This document shows positions 1 to 6,489 of a stretch of DNA of 64,000 nt, piece by piece. Under the pieces are notes generated by a model. The model ran no database searches. It was not told the origin of the DNA and saw only the letters and a list, made by a program, of their open reading frames with translations. The stretch is taken from assembly GCA_963775695.1 (NCBI GenBank), contig CAVZJU010000004.1:186001-250000 (forward strand). Reading direction: 5' to 3'. Position 1 is the first letter of the stretch; every line of letters starts with the position of its first letter. The stretch comes from DATBLE01 sp963775695 (GTDB taxonomy: Bacteria; Actinomycetota; Thermoleophilia; Gaiellales; Gaiellaceae). A program made the translations under genes and the position numbers.

Positions 1-85
1 GCAGACGGTCGACGGACGCGCGGTTGTAGCCGAACAGCCGGCGCCGGAGCTTGACGTGACGGATCTCAACGGGTGTGTAGGACAT
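1..85 (-). CDS. divIVA: DivIVA-family polar growth/septum protein, N-terminus only
   Basis: Only the first 28 codons are inside the window; the gene runs off the left edge. The start reads MSYTPVEIRHVKLRRR followed by FGYNR, the membrane-binding N-terminal signature of DivIVA/Wag31 proteins (TPxxIR..., then GYxxxxV). A strong ribosome binding site, GGAAGGAG, lies 5 nt before the ATG. DivIVA binds curved membrane and organises polar growth or the septum. It is the last visible gene of the murA-to-divIVA run, next to yggT and sepF, the usual neighbours in Gram-positive dcw-like clusters. Confidence 0.85.
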   Translation of the reverse strand, partial: MSYTPVEIRHVKLRRRLFGYNRASVDRL

Positions 86-100
86 CGGTCTCCTTCCTGG

Positions 101-406
101 TCAGTGCAGGCGGTCGAGCAGCCGGACGACGATCTGCTCGCCGCCGATCAGCACGAGCACGGCGACGATCGGCGAGAGGTCGAGCGGCCCGAGCGGCGGC
201 AGGATGCGCCGGAACAGCCGCAGATAGGGCTCGCAGACGTCGTAGAGGAACCGCACGACCGGATTGAACGAGTACGGCAGGCGGACGAACGAGGTCAGGA
301 CGTAGGCGAAGATGACGAGCACGTAGACGCCCACGAAGACGACGACGAAGCTCTGCACCGTCGAAACGGCGTCTGCGAGTAGCCCAAGAGTGGCCGATTC
401 GCCCAT
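101..406 (-). CDS. yggT: YggT family membrane protein
   Basis: A 101-residue integral membrane protein. Two hydrophobic segments are visible: one near residues 8-35 (FVVVFVGVYVLVIFAYVL) and one near the C-terminus (IVAVLVLIGGEQIVV). Between them is the family pattern with FLYDVCEPYLRLFRR and an Ile/Leu-Pro-Pro-Leu-Gly-Pro-Leu-Asp stretch. YggT proteins sit beside sepF and divIVA in many Gram-positive bacteria; their role in division or osmotic stress is not well defined. I chose ATG 406, which gives the usual family length. The open frame continues upstream, but that part is a repeat-rich spacer and unlikely to be coding. Confidence 0.88.
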   Translation of the reverse strand: MGESATLGLLADAVSTVQSFVVVFVGVYVLVIFAYVLTSFVRLPYSFNPVVRFLYDVCEPYLRLFRRILPPLGPLDLSPIVAVLVLIGGEQIVVRLLDRLH

Positions 407-612
407 CCGATCGAAATTCGGCTCAGTACCGCAGGTTCCTACGTCTTCGTGGCCCAACGAGTTGGCCGCCGGAGCCGGGCTCTGCCCGGCGGGAGGCTCA
501 CCCCACCAGACCCGTCGCATCACGCGGACAATCGGCGGCTCCGCTCACGTTCAAGCGGCGCAGCCGCCCGCAAGGAGGGGCTCACGGGGGAACCAGGGGT
601 TCCCCCATGCTA
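407..612. other. Intergenic spacer between sepF and yggT with two hairpins
   Basis: This 206-bp gap has no convincing gene. It holds the hairpin repeat at 572-608 (listed separately) and a second inverted repeat near 467-498 built around CCGGGC-AGA-GCCCGG. The same short hairpin motif recurs at the mutM 3' end (about 38408-38440) and after the SRPBCC gene (50331-50357). Just downstream of the 572-608 element, in the minus direction, is another GC stem (GCGGC-TGC-GCCGC). The stacked hairpins suggest attenuation or termination between sepF and yggT-divIVA. Confidence 0.5.
572..608 (-). repeat. Hairpin repeat A, copy 1 (after sepF)
   Basis: Palindrome GGGGGAACC-AGG-GGTTCCCCC (perfect 9-bp stem) flanked in the minus direction by the C-rich tract GAGCCCCTCCTT. 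It begins 5 nt after the sepF stop codon. Five similar elements lie at gene 3' ends in this window. There is no U-tract, so it is not a classical intrinsic terminator; it may be a mobile REP-like element used as an mRNA 3' end. Confidence 0.7.
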
Positions 613-1182
613 CTAGGCCTGGTTGAAGAAACCGCCCCGCTCGAGGAGCCTGGCGCGCTCCTCGGCGGAGACCTCGACGTTGCGCGGCGTGAGCAGGAAG
701 ACCTTGTCGGCGACGCGCTGCATGCCGCCGTTGAGGGCGTAGGTCAGACCGCTCGCGAAGTCGATCAGGCGCTTGGACAGGTCCTGATCGGTGCTCTGGA
801 GGTTGAGGATGACCGGGATGCCGTCCTTGAATCGGTCGGCGATCTGCTGGGCGTCGTTGAAGCTGCGCGGGAGGACGAGGTGAACCTTGACGTTCGGGCT
901 CGGCGCGGCTTCGAGGCGGCGCGGACGGGCAGGGGCAGCCTGCCCGCGGGCCGAGTGGGGCGCCGGCGTGGCCACCTCGACCTGGCCGGCGGCCGTGTCG
1001 GAGTCGGTCCAGTCGTCGTAGTCGCCTCTGCGCCGGCGCGGCAGCCTGCGGACGTTCGGCCGGTCGTTGTACGTGCGCTCGAGCTCCTCGTTGGTGGAGT
1101 AGCCGTCCTCGTCCCAGTAGTCGTCCTCCTCGGCGATGCCGAAGTAGACGAGGGTCCGGCTCCAGAGGTCGGTGAAGCTCAT
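613..1182 (-). CDS. sepF: SepF, FtsZ-binding septum protein
   Basis: A 189-residue cytoplasmic division protein that tethers FtsZ filaments to the membrane. An N-terminal amphipathic region (MSFTDLWSRTLVYFGIAEED) is followed by an acidic, then Arg/Pro-rich linker (residues about 30-95). The C-terminal DUF552 domain (about 100-185) carries VHLVLPRSFNDAQQIADRF, then VILNLQ and ALNGGM in the family order. The start ATG 1182 is chosen because homologues begin at the MSF/MG helix. A possible -10 box TACCAT lies 10 nt upstream. SepF is often essential in actinobacteria, which lack FtsA, and lies with divIVA and yggT as here. Confidence 0.93.
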   Translation of the reverse strand: MSFTDLWSRTLVYFGIAEEDDYWDEDGYSTNEELERTYNDRPNVRRLPRRRRGDYDDWTDSDTAAGQVEVATPAPHSARGQAAPARPRRLEAAPSPNVKVHLVLPRSFNDAQQIADRFKDGIPVILNLQSTDQDLSKRLIDFASGLTYALNGGMQRVADKVFLLTPRNVEVSAEERARLLERGGFFNQA

Positions 1183-1222
1183 TGCGCCCGGAATGGTAAC
1201 GCCCCGAACGGAACGAGCCCGC

Positions 1223-1816
1223 TCAGTCGGCCCAGAGAATCGAGCCCAGCCGGACCATCGTGGCGCCTTCCTCCACGCCGACCCGGTAGTCCTGGCTGGT
1301 GCCCATCGAGAGCTCGGCGAGGCCGTGCTCGTCTGCGAGCGCACGCAGGCGCCGGAAGTACGGCCGCGAAGCCTCGGGGTCGTCCGCGAGCGGCGGCATC
1401 GTCATCAGGCCGCGGACGTCTCCGTAGAGCGAGAGTAGCGCGCCGAGCCCCTCCGGCTGCACCCCCGACTTCGTCGGCTCGCCCGACAGATTGACCTCGA
1501 CCAGCGCCGGCACCGTCAGCCGCCGCGCGGCCGACTCGGAGTCGAGTGAGTGGACGAGCTCGCAGATCCCGTTGACCACCTTTGCCTTGCGGCTCTGGAG
1601 GTGCCCGATGAAGTGCCAGCGGAACGCGTCGCCGTAGACGGCGTGCTTGGCCTCGAGATCCTGTGCTCGGTTCTCCCCCACCACCTCGATGCCGGCCTCG
1701 ACGAGAGCGGCCACGTCTTCGACGGACACGTACTTCGTGGCTGCGACCACGGTCACGTCCGGGCCAACCTCGGTCCTGATCCGCTCGTACCGTTCCCTGA
1801 TCCGGTCAGGAGACAT
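1223..1816 (-). CDS. yggS: YggS/PROSC family PLP homeostasis protein
   Basis: A 197-residue single-domain TIM-barrel protein binding pyridoxal 5'-phosphate but with no known catalytic activity; the family controls free PLP and vitamin B6 balance. Family motifs are in order: AATKYVS (the PLP-binding Lys), GENRAQ, WHFIGHLQSRK, VNLSGEPTKSG, GLMTMPP, and LSMGTSQDYRVGVEEGATMVRLG near the end (cited in part). Length is slightly below the usual 220-230. It overlaps the 3' end of pgeF by 11 nt, so translation is probably coupled. The yggS-sepF-yggT order is conserved widely. Confidence 0.93.
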   Translation of the reverse strand: MSPDRIRERYERIRTEVGPDVTVVAATKYVSVEDVAALVEAGIEVVGENRAQDLEAKHAVYGDAFRWHFIGHLQSRKAKVVNGICELVHSLDSESAARRLTVPALVEVNLSGEPTKSGVQPEGLGALLSLYGDVRGLMTMPPLADDPEASRPYFRRLRALADEHGLAELSMGTSQDYRVGVEEGATMVRLGSILWAD

Positions 1817-2513
1817 GGGCGATCATCCCCTGGCGGCCGGTGCGCGCGTCGCGCCGGTGCGAGAAGAAGAGGTCCGGGTTGCAGGACGTGCACAGGTGGG
1901 TGCGGTGCACGTCTGCGACGCCGGCCGCCGCCAGGGCACGCTCGGCGGCGGTCCAGAGGTCGAGACGTCCGTCGCGGACGATCTCCTCTCCGTACCGCTC
2001 GCGGAACGGTCCGGCGACCTCGTCCCCGACCTCGTAGCAGCACGGGCCGATCCCCGGGCCGATGGCCGCCGCGAGCGTGACGCCGTCGAGCGCCGCGACG
2101 GCATTCGCGACGATCCCGGCCAGCAGTCCGCGCCAGCCGACGTGAAGCGCCGCCACCGCGGGCGGCCCGCCGTTCGACCGCACGATCGCGACCGGCAGGC
2201 AGTCGGCGGTGAAGACGAGCAGCGGTTGGCCCGGCGTGTCGGTCCAGAGCCCGTCGCCCGGCTCTCCGGCGCTCCCTGCCCGCCTGACGGCCGCGCCGTG
2301 CACCTGCCGTCCGTAACAGAGAAGCTCCGGATCGGTACCGAGCTCCGCGCAGAAACGGCGGCGGTTCTCCCCCACGCGCTCAGGATCGTCGTCGGTGAGC
2401 CGGCCGAGGTTGAGGGTGTCGAACGGTGCGCCGCTGACGCCGCCGCGCCGCGTCGAGAAGGCTACCGCATACGGCCCCGGTGCGTCCCAGCGGATCAGCG
2501 CGAGCTCACTCAT
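1806..2513 (-). CDS. pgeF: PgeF/YlmD laccase-domain purine nucleoside-active protein
   Basis: A 235-residue member of the DUF152 (multicopper polyphenol oxidase-like) family. Zn ligands and motifs are visible: CYGRQVHG, TADCLPV, ALHVGWRGLL, GPGIGPCCYEVG, and the C-terminal CTSCNPDLFFSHRRD. Members act on purine nucleosides (phosphorolysis and adenosine deamination) or as a peptidoglycan-editing factor. It sits between cca and yggS and overlaps both (8 nt and 11 nt), as in ylmD-ylmE pairs. Confidence 0.92.
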   Translation of the reverse strand: MSELALIRWDAPGPYAVAFSTRRGGVSGAPFDTLNLGRLTDDDPERVGENRRRFCAELGTDPELLCYGRQVHGAAVRRAGSAGEPGDGLWTDTPGQPLLVFTADCLPVAIVRSNGGPPAVAALHVGWRGLLAGIVANAVAALDGVTLAAAIGPGIGPCCYEVGDEVAGPFRERYGEEIVRDGRLDLWTAAERALAAAGVADVHRTHLCTSCNPDLFFSHRRDARTGRQGMIAHVS

Positions 2514-3642
2514 CGGCGATCAACCCTCTCGCGGCGGCCAGCTCGGCCTCGCGGCCGTCCAGCTCCCCGCGCAGCTTGCGGCGGCGGAGCTCCTCGAGGA
2601 TCTCCCCAACCCGAGGCGACTCGGGCACGCCCAGCTCGGCCAGATCGGCTCCCGTCACCTCGAGCCGCACATCGCGGAGCCGCGTGAACCAGTCGCGGAG
2701 CGCAGGCGAGTCGTGCTCGGCGAGCGCGAGCAGAACTCCCTCCGGCGCTTTGCCGGCGAGGTCGGCGATCTCGACCGGATCGGTCGCCTGGACGAGCCTC
2801 GGCGCCAACGCAACCGCGTTCTCGACGGCCCGCTGGTCCTCGCGGCGGAGCGCGAGCCGCTGGATGAGGCCAGAATGCTCGCGCGCCAGCACGGCGAGGC
2901 GGGCCCGCCAGCGCGGGGCGTCCGGGTCGAGCTCGTCACGTAGCGCGTCCACGCGCTGCACGAGCGCCGCGTCGGCCGATGTAACGGCGAATTCGTCGAG
3001 GCGCTCGAGCGTGTGCGCGATCTGCTCCTCCGACAGCAGCGCGACGATCTCCTCGCGGAACCGGGCAGGCGTGAGCAGGGCGACGCCGGGCATTCCGGCG
3101 CGCGCCAGTCGCTCGGTGTCGGGGTCCATGCGGAACCCGAGCCGCGTCTCGTAGCGCACGGCGCGGAGGATCCGCGTCGGATCATCCGTGAGCGACGCCG
3201 GGTGGAGAATCCGGATCACCTTTGCCTCCAGGTCGGCTCGCCCGCCGTGTGGGTCGAGGATCCGCCCGAAGTCCTCCCCGAGCGAGGCGGCCATGGCGTT
3301 GACCGTGAAGTCGCGCCGCGCCAGGTCGTCGTCGATCGTGCCGGCCTCGACGTCGGGAAGCGCCCCCGGGGCGGCGTACGTCTCGCGCCGGCAGGTGACC
3401 ACGTCGAACTGCCTCCCGTCCGGCAAGCGGACGACGGCGGTGCCGAACCGGCCGTGCGCGGTCACCTCGCCGCCCAGTTCGCCGGCGAACTCGATCGCGT
3501 CGCCCTCGACGGCGAGGTCGACGTCAAAGCTCGCCCGGCCGAGCAGGAGGTCCCGGACCGCGCCGCCGACGAGGTAGACGCCCTCTCCCCGCGGCAGGCC
3601 GAGGGAACGCAGCTCGTCGGAGATCGAGTCAGGCGATCGCAA
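2506..3642 (-). CDS. cca: CCA-adding/poly(A) polymerase family nucleotidyltransferase
   Basis: A 378-residue class II tRNA nucleotidyltransferase-type protein. The N-terminal nucleotidyltransferase domain has GGAVRDLLLG, the metal-binding DVDLAV, and RRDFTVNAMA; the RNA-binding helix ILRAVRYETRLGFRMD follows, then an all-helical C-terminal half. It would add or repair the CCA end of tRNA, or be a poly(A) polymerase; the two cannot be told apart here. No HD domain is visible. The start is probably TTG 3642, which overlaps the ridA stop by 14 nt, implying coupling. Confidence 0.85.
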   Translation of the reverse strand: MRSPDSISDELRSLGLPRGEGVYLVGGAVRDLLLGRASFDVDLAVEGDAIEFAGELGGEVTAHGRFGTAVVRLPDGRQFDVVTCRRETYAAPGALPDVEAGTIDDDLARRDFTVNAMAASLGEDFGRILDPHGGRADLEAKVIRILHPASLTDDPTRILRAVRYETRLGFRMDPDTERLARAGMPGVALLTPARFREEIVALLSEEQIAHTLERLDEFAVTSADAALVQRVDALRDELDPDAPRWRARLAVLAREHSGLIQRLALRREDQRAVENAVALAPRLVQATDPVEIADLAGKAPEGVLLALAEHDSPALRDWFTRLRDVRLEVTGADLAELGVPESPRVGEILEELRRRKLRGELDGREAELAAARGLIADE

Positions 3643-4018
3643 TCGCGTCGATCTCGACCAGTGCGCCCGAGGGAAGCGCCGAGACCTCGACGGTCGCGCG
3701 CGCCGGCGGCACTTCCCCGACGTGCCTGCGGTACACGTCGTTCATCGCCTGGAAATCGCCGAGGTTCCTCAGGTAGACGGTCGTCTTCACGACCCGGTCG
3801 AGACCACTGCCGGCGGCCTCGAGGATCGCGCGCAGGTTCGCGAGCACCTGTTCGGTTTGCTCCGCGACTCCCGAGCCGGCCAACTCGCTCGAGATCGGGG
3901 TGAGCGCGACCTGCCCGGAGACGAATACGAGCTCGCCCGCCCTGATCGCCTGCGAGTACGGGGCGCCCTGGAACGGCGCGGGTGCCTGCTCGGTGCGGAC
4001 TACCTGCTTCTCGGCCAT
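3629..4018 (-). CDS. ridA: RidA family enamine/imine deaminase
   Basis: A 129-residue RidA/YjgF/YER057c/UK114 protein that hydrolyses reactive 2-aminoacrylate-type imines released by PLP enzymes. Recognisable motifs are PYSQAIRAGELVFVSGQ, LANLRAILEAAGS, VVKTTVYL and PPARATVEVSALP, which contains the conserved Arg that binds the substrate carboxylate. Starts at ATG 4018 behind AAGGAG. It lies between the hisB-like gene and cca in the same operon. Confidence 0.93.
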   Translation of the reverse strand: MAEKQVVRTEQAPAPFQGAPYSQAIRAGELVFVSGQVALTPISSELAGSGVAEQTEQVLANLRAILEAAGSGLDRVVKTTVYLRNLGDFQAMNDVYRRHVGEVPPARATVEVSALPSGALVEIDAIAIA

Positions 4019-4036
4019 GGGGCTCCTTCGGTCGGG

Positions 4037-4561
4037 TCAGGGACGCGGCGGACGGCAGGCGGCCGCAAGGGCCACCCCGAGCGCCTTGAACATCGCCTCG
4101 AGCACGTGCTGGGCGTCGTCGCCGGCGATCAGCCGGACGTGGAGGTTCAGCCCTGCCCCCTCGGCGAAGCGGCGGAGGAAGTCCGTGATCAGGTCGGTCT
4201 CGAGGCCGCCGACGCGGGTGTCGGACAGATCGACGTTCGAGGCGAGCAGCGGTCGATCCGTGACCTCGACGACGATGTGCGCCAGCGCCTCGTCGACGGG
4301 CAGCACGCCCGAGCCGAAGCCGCGTACGCCGGGGGCGCGGAGGTCGGTGGAAAGCGCCTCGCCCAGCGCCTCCGCCGCCTCGATCGCGTCGGCGGACGTC
4401 TCGCCGGCGGCCAGCGCGACGACCAGGTCGAAGCGGGCGTACTCGGCCAGCAAAACGAGCAGCCGGTCGAGGACCGGGAAGCCTGTGTCGACGTTCGCGC
4501 GGCCGGTCCCGGCGACGGTCACCTCCACGCGGAGACGCTCTGCGCGGCTGCCCGGCGCCAT
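4037..4561 (-). CDS. HisB (IGPD)-like protein lacking the catalytic metal ligands
   Basis: A 174-residue protein whose whole length aligns by eye to imidazoleglycerol-phosphate dehydratase: GTGRANVDTGFPVLDRLL (about 18-36) matches the GTG..v.TG..f.DHML region. RFDLVV, ALGEAL, and near the end LNLHVRLIAGDDAQHVLEAM then FKALGVAL match the rest. The Mn-binding residues are lost: DHM is DRL, ARH is AEY, and the hallmark HHTxED block reads AIEAAEAL (about 59-66). Only one His (152) and Glu 155 remain of the second His block. It cannot be a normal dehydratase. Start ATG 4561 is 8 nt after the murA stop, so it is the second gene of that operon. Role unknown. Confidence 0.8.
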   Translation of the reverse strand: MAPGSRAERLRVEVTVAGTGRANVDTGFPVLDRLLVLLAEYARFDLVVALAAGETSADAIEAAEALGEALSTDLRAPGVRGFGSGVLPVDEALAHIVVEVTDRPLLASNVDLSDTRVGGLETDLITDFLRRFAEGAGLNLHVRLIAGDDAQHVLEAMFKALGVALAAACRPPRP

Positions 4562-4569
4562 CCCGCGAC

Positions 4570-5898
4570 TCAGGTCTCTACGCGCTCGATGCGGGCGCCG
4601 ATCGCGCGCAACCGCTCGTCGATCCGCTCGTACCCCTTGTCGATCTGGTGCACCGCGCCGATCGTCGACTGGCCCTCGGCGCAGAGCGCCGCCAACAGCA
4701 TCGCCATGCCGGCGCGGATGTCCGGGCTCTCCATGCGCTGCCCGACCAGCGTCGCCGGGCCGGTGACGACCGCGCGGTGCGGATCGCAGAGGATGATCCT
4801 CGCCCCCATCCCGACGAGCTTGTCGACGAAGAACAGGCGGCTCTCGAACATCTTCTCGAAGATCAGCACGGTGCCGAATGCCTGGGTCGCCACCGTGAGC
4901 GCGATCGAGGTCAGGTCCGCAGGGAATGCCGGCCACGGGCCGTCCTCGATCTTCGGGATGTGGCCGCCGAGGTCGTCCTCGACGATCAGCTGCTGGCGGG
5001 GCGGGACCCGGATCGAGGTGCCGTCGATCTCCATCTGGATGCCGAGCCGGCGGAAGGCGGGCAGGATCGAGATCAGGTCGTTCGGCTCGGTGTCCTCGAT
5101 CGTCACGTCGCTCGACGTCATGGCAGCGAGGCCGATGAAGCTCGCCACCTCGATGTGGTCGGGCCCGAGCCGCCACTCGCCGCCGGCGAGCGACGAGACG
5201 CCGTGGATGCGGAGCACGTTCGACTCGATCCCCTCGATCTGAGCTCCGAGAGAGACGAGGAAGCGGCAGAGATCCTGGACGTGTGGCTCGCAGGCGGCGT
5301 TGCCGATCACGGTCTCGCCCGGCGTCAGCACTGCGGCCATCACGGCGTTCTCGGTCGCCATCACGCTGGCCTCGTCGAGGAAGATCTGCTCGCCGCGGAG
5401 ACCCCCGTCGGCGTTCATCTCGTAGCGGTCGCGCAGGTCGATCGCCGCGCCCATCCGGGCGAACGCGTGGATGTGCGGGTCGAGTCGACGGCGGCCGATG
5501 ACGTCGCCGCCGGGCGGCGGCACGATCACCCGGCCGAACCGGGCCAGCAGCGGCCCCGCGAGCAGGAACGAGGCGCGCATGCGGCCGCAGAGCTCGGGAT
5601 CGAGCTCGTGCTTGGCGATTTCGGCGGTGTGGATACGCAGCTCGTTCGGGCCCGTCCAGGCGACGTCCGCGCCCAGGTCGGCGAGCAGCTCGAGCATCGT
5701 GTCGACGTCTCGTATCCGCGGCACGTTCGAGAGCGTGACCGGCTCGTGCGTGAGCACCGTCGCCGCCAGGATCGGCAGCGCGCCGTTCTTGTTGCCGGCG
5801 GCCCTGACCGTCCCCGACAGATGGCGGCCCCCCTCGATCACCAGGGCCTGCATCAGCTCGGACGCGAGCGCGCCGGCGGGCAGGGCTGAGGCGGGCAT
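4570..5898 (-). CDS. murA: UDP-N-acetylglucosamine 1-carboxyvinyltransferase, Asp-type
   Basis: First committed step of peptidoglycan synthesis: transfers enolpyruvate from PEP to UDP-GlcNAc. The EPSP-synthase fold is full length (442 aa). AAGNKNGALPIL carries the Lys/Asn pair of the UDP-GlcNAc site. SPDIRAGMAM carries the PEP-binding Arg. In the active loop, the usual PGGCxIG reads PGGDVIGRR, so Asp 132 replaces the catalytic Cys. This substitution occurs naturally in Mycobacterium and Chlamydia and gives fosfomycin resistance. ATG 5898 is chosen because a -10 box TAGCCT lies 6 nt before it (leaderless); ATG 5853 would match the family start more closely. Confidence 0.93.
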   Translation of the reverse strand: MPASALPAGALASELMQALVIEGGRHLSGTVRAAGNKNGALPILAATVLTHEPVTLSNVPRIRDVDTMLELLADLGADVAWTGPNELRIHTAEIAKHELDPELCGRMRASFLLAGPLLARFGRVIVPPPGGDVIGRRRLDPHIHAFARMGAAIDLRDRYEMNADGGLRGEQIFLDEASVMATENAVMAAVLTPGETVIGNAACEPHVQDLCRFLVSLGAQIEGIESNVLRIHGVSSLAGGEWRLGPDHIEVASFIGLAAMTSSDVTIEDTEPNDLISILPAFRRLGIQMEIDGTSIRVPPRQQLIVEDDLGGHIPKIEDGPWPAFPADLTSIALTVATQAFGTVLIFEKMFESRLFFVDKLVGMGARIILCDPHRAVVTGPATLVGQRMESPDIRAGMAMLLAALCAEGQSTIGAVHQIDKGYERIDERLRAIGARIERVET

Positions 5899-5903
5899 CG
5901 CGG

Positions 5904-5910
5904 TAGGCTA
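5904..5910. promoter_or_regulatory. Shared palindromic -10 box TAGGCTA, divergent murA/HD promoter
   Basis: Read on the plus strand TAGGCT is followed by 7 nt and then the GTG of the HD gene (5917). Read on the minus strand TAGCCT is followed by 6 nt and then the murA ATG (5898). Only 18 bp separate the two start codons, so both mRNAs would be leaderless and RNA polymerase must choose one direction at a time. Inferred from spacing only. Confidence 0.5.
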
Positions 5911-5916
5911 GCGGAC

Positions 5917-6489
5917 GTGGCAAACCCGACCCGTGAGCAGGCCTGGGACACGCTCACTCGTTACACGAAGAGCCAGGCGCTCCTCCGTCACGCGCTCGCC
6001 GTGGAGTCGTCGGTGCGCTGGTATGCGCGCGAGGACGGCGAGGACGAGGAGCTCTGGGGCGTGACCGCGCTCCTGCACGACTTCGACTACGAGATCCACC
6101 CCACGCTCGACCGACATCCCCAGGACGGCGCGCCGATCCTGCGAGAAGAGGGGTACCCGGAGATCGTGATCGAGGGCGTCCTCTCTCACGCCGAGCACCT
6201 CGCGATCCCGCGCGACACGCCGCTGAAGAAGACCCTGTTCGCCTGCGACGAGCTGTCGGGGTTCGTCCATGCGTGCGGGCTCGTGCGGCCGGACGGGATC
6301 GCCACGCTCGAGCCCAGATCGGTGCTGAAGAAGCTCAAGCAGCCGTCCTTCGCTGCGGGGGTGCACCGCGACGAGGTCTACGCCGGCGCCGAGCTGCTCG
6401 GCCTGGAGCTCGATCAGCACATCGCGAACGTGATCGAGGCGCTACGGCCGATCGCGGGGGAGCTGGGCTTGCGCGGGGCCGAGGCTTAA
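5917..6489 (+). CDS. HD-domain phosphohydrolase-like protein
   Basis: A 190-residue soluble protein. The metal-binding pattern is present: LRHALAVE (first His), then VTALLHDFDYE (HD pair), and a further SHAEHLA and ACDELSGF (Asp) in the order of HD hydrolases. It is related to the predicted hydrolases often annotated 'HDIG/HD domain protein'; the substrate is unknown. GTG 5917 is the start because it falls 7 nt after a -10 box TAGGCT. Convergent with the next gene, overlapping its 3' end by 4 nt. Confidence 0.8.
   Translation: MANPTREQAWDTLTRYTKSQALLRHALAVESSVRWYAREDGEDEELWGVTALLHDFDYEIHPTLDRHPQDGAPILREEGYPEIVIEGVLSHAEHLAIPRDTPLKKTLFACDELSGFVHACGLVRPDGIATLEPRSVLKKLKQPSFAAGVHRDEVYAGAELLGLELDQHIANVIEALRPIAGELGLRGAEA

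Noticed and set aside
467..498. Intrinsic terminators with U-tracts at the hairpins
   Set aside because: None of the stems in the window is followed by a run of T in the direction of transcription, so I list them as repeats or stem-loops of uncertain terminator type.
4037..5923. A 628-codon open frame spanning the hisB-like gene and antisense/out-of-frame murA sequence
   Set aside because: Only its last 174 codons look like protein; the rest is low-complexity Arg/Pro sequence in an alternative frame of murA, a common artefact in high-GC DNA.
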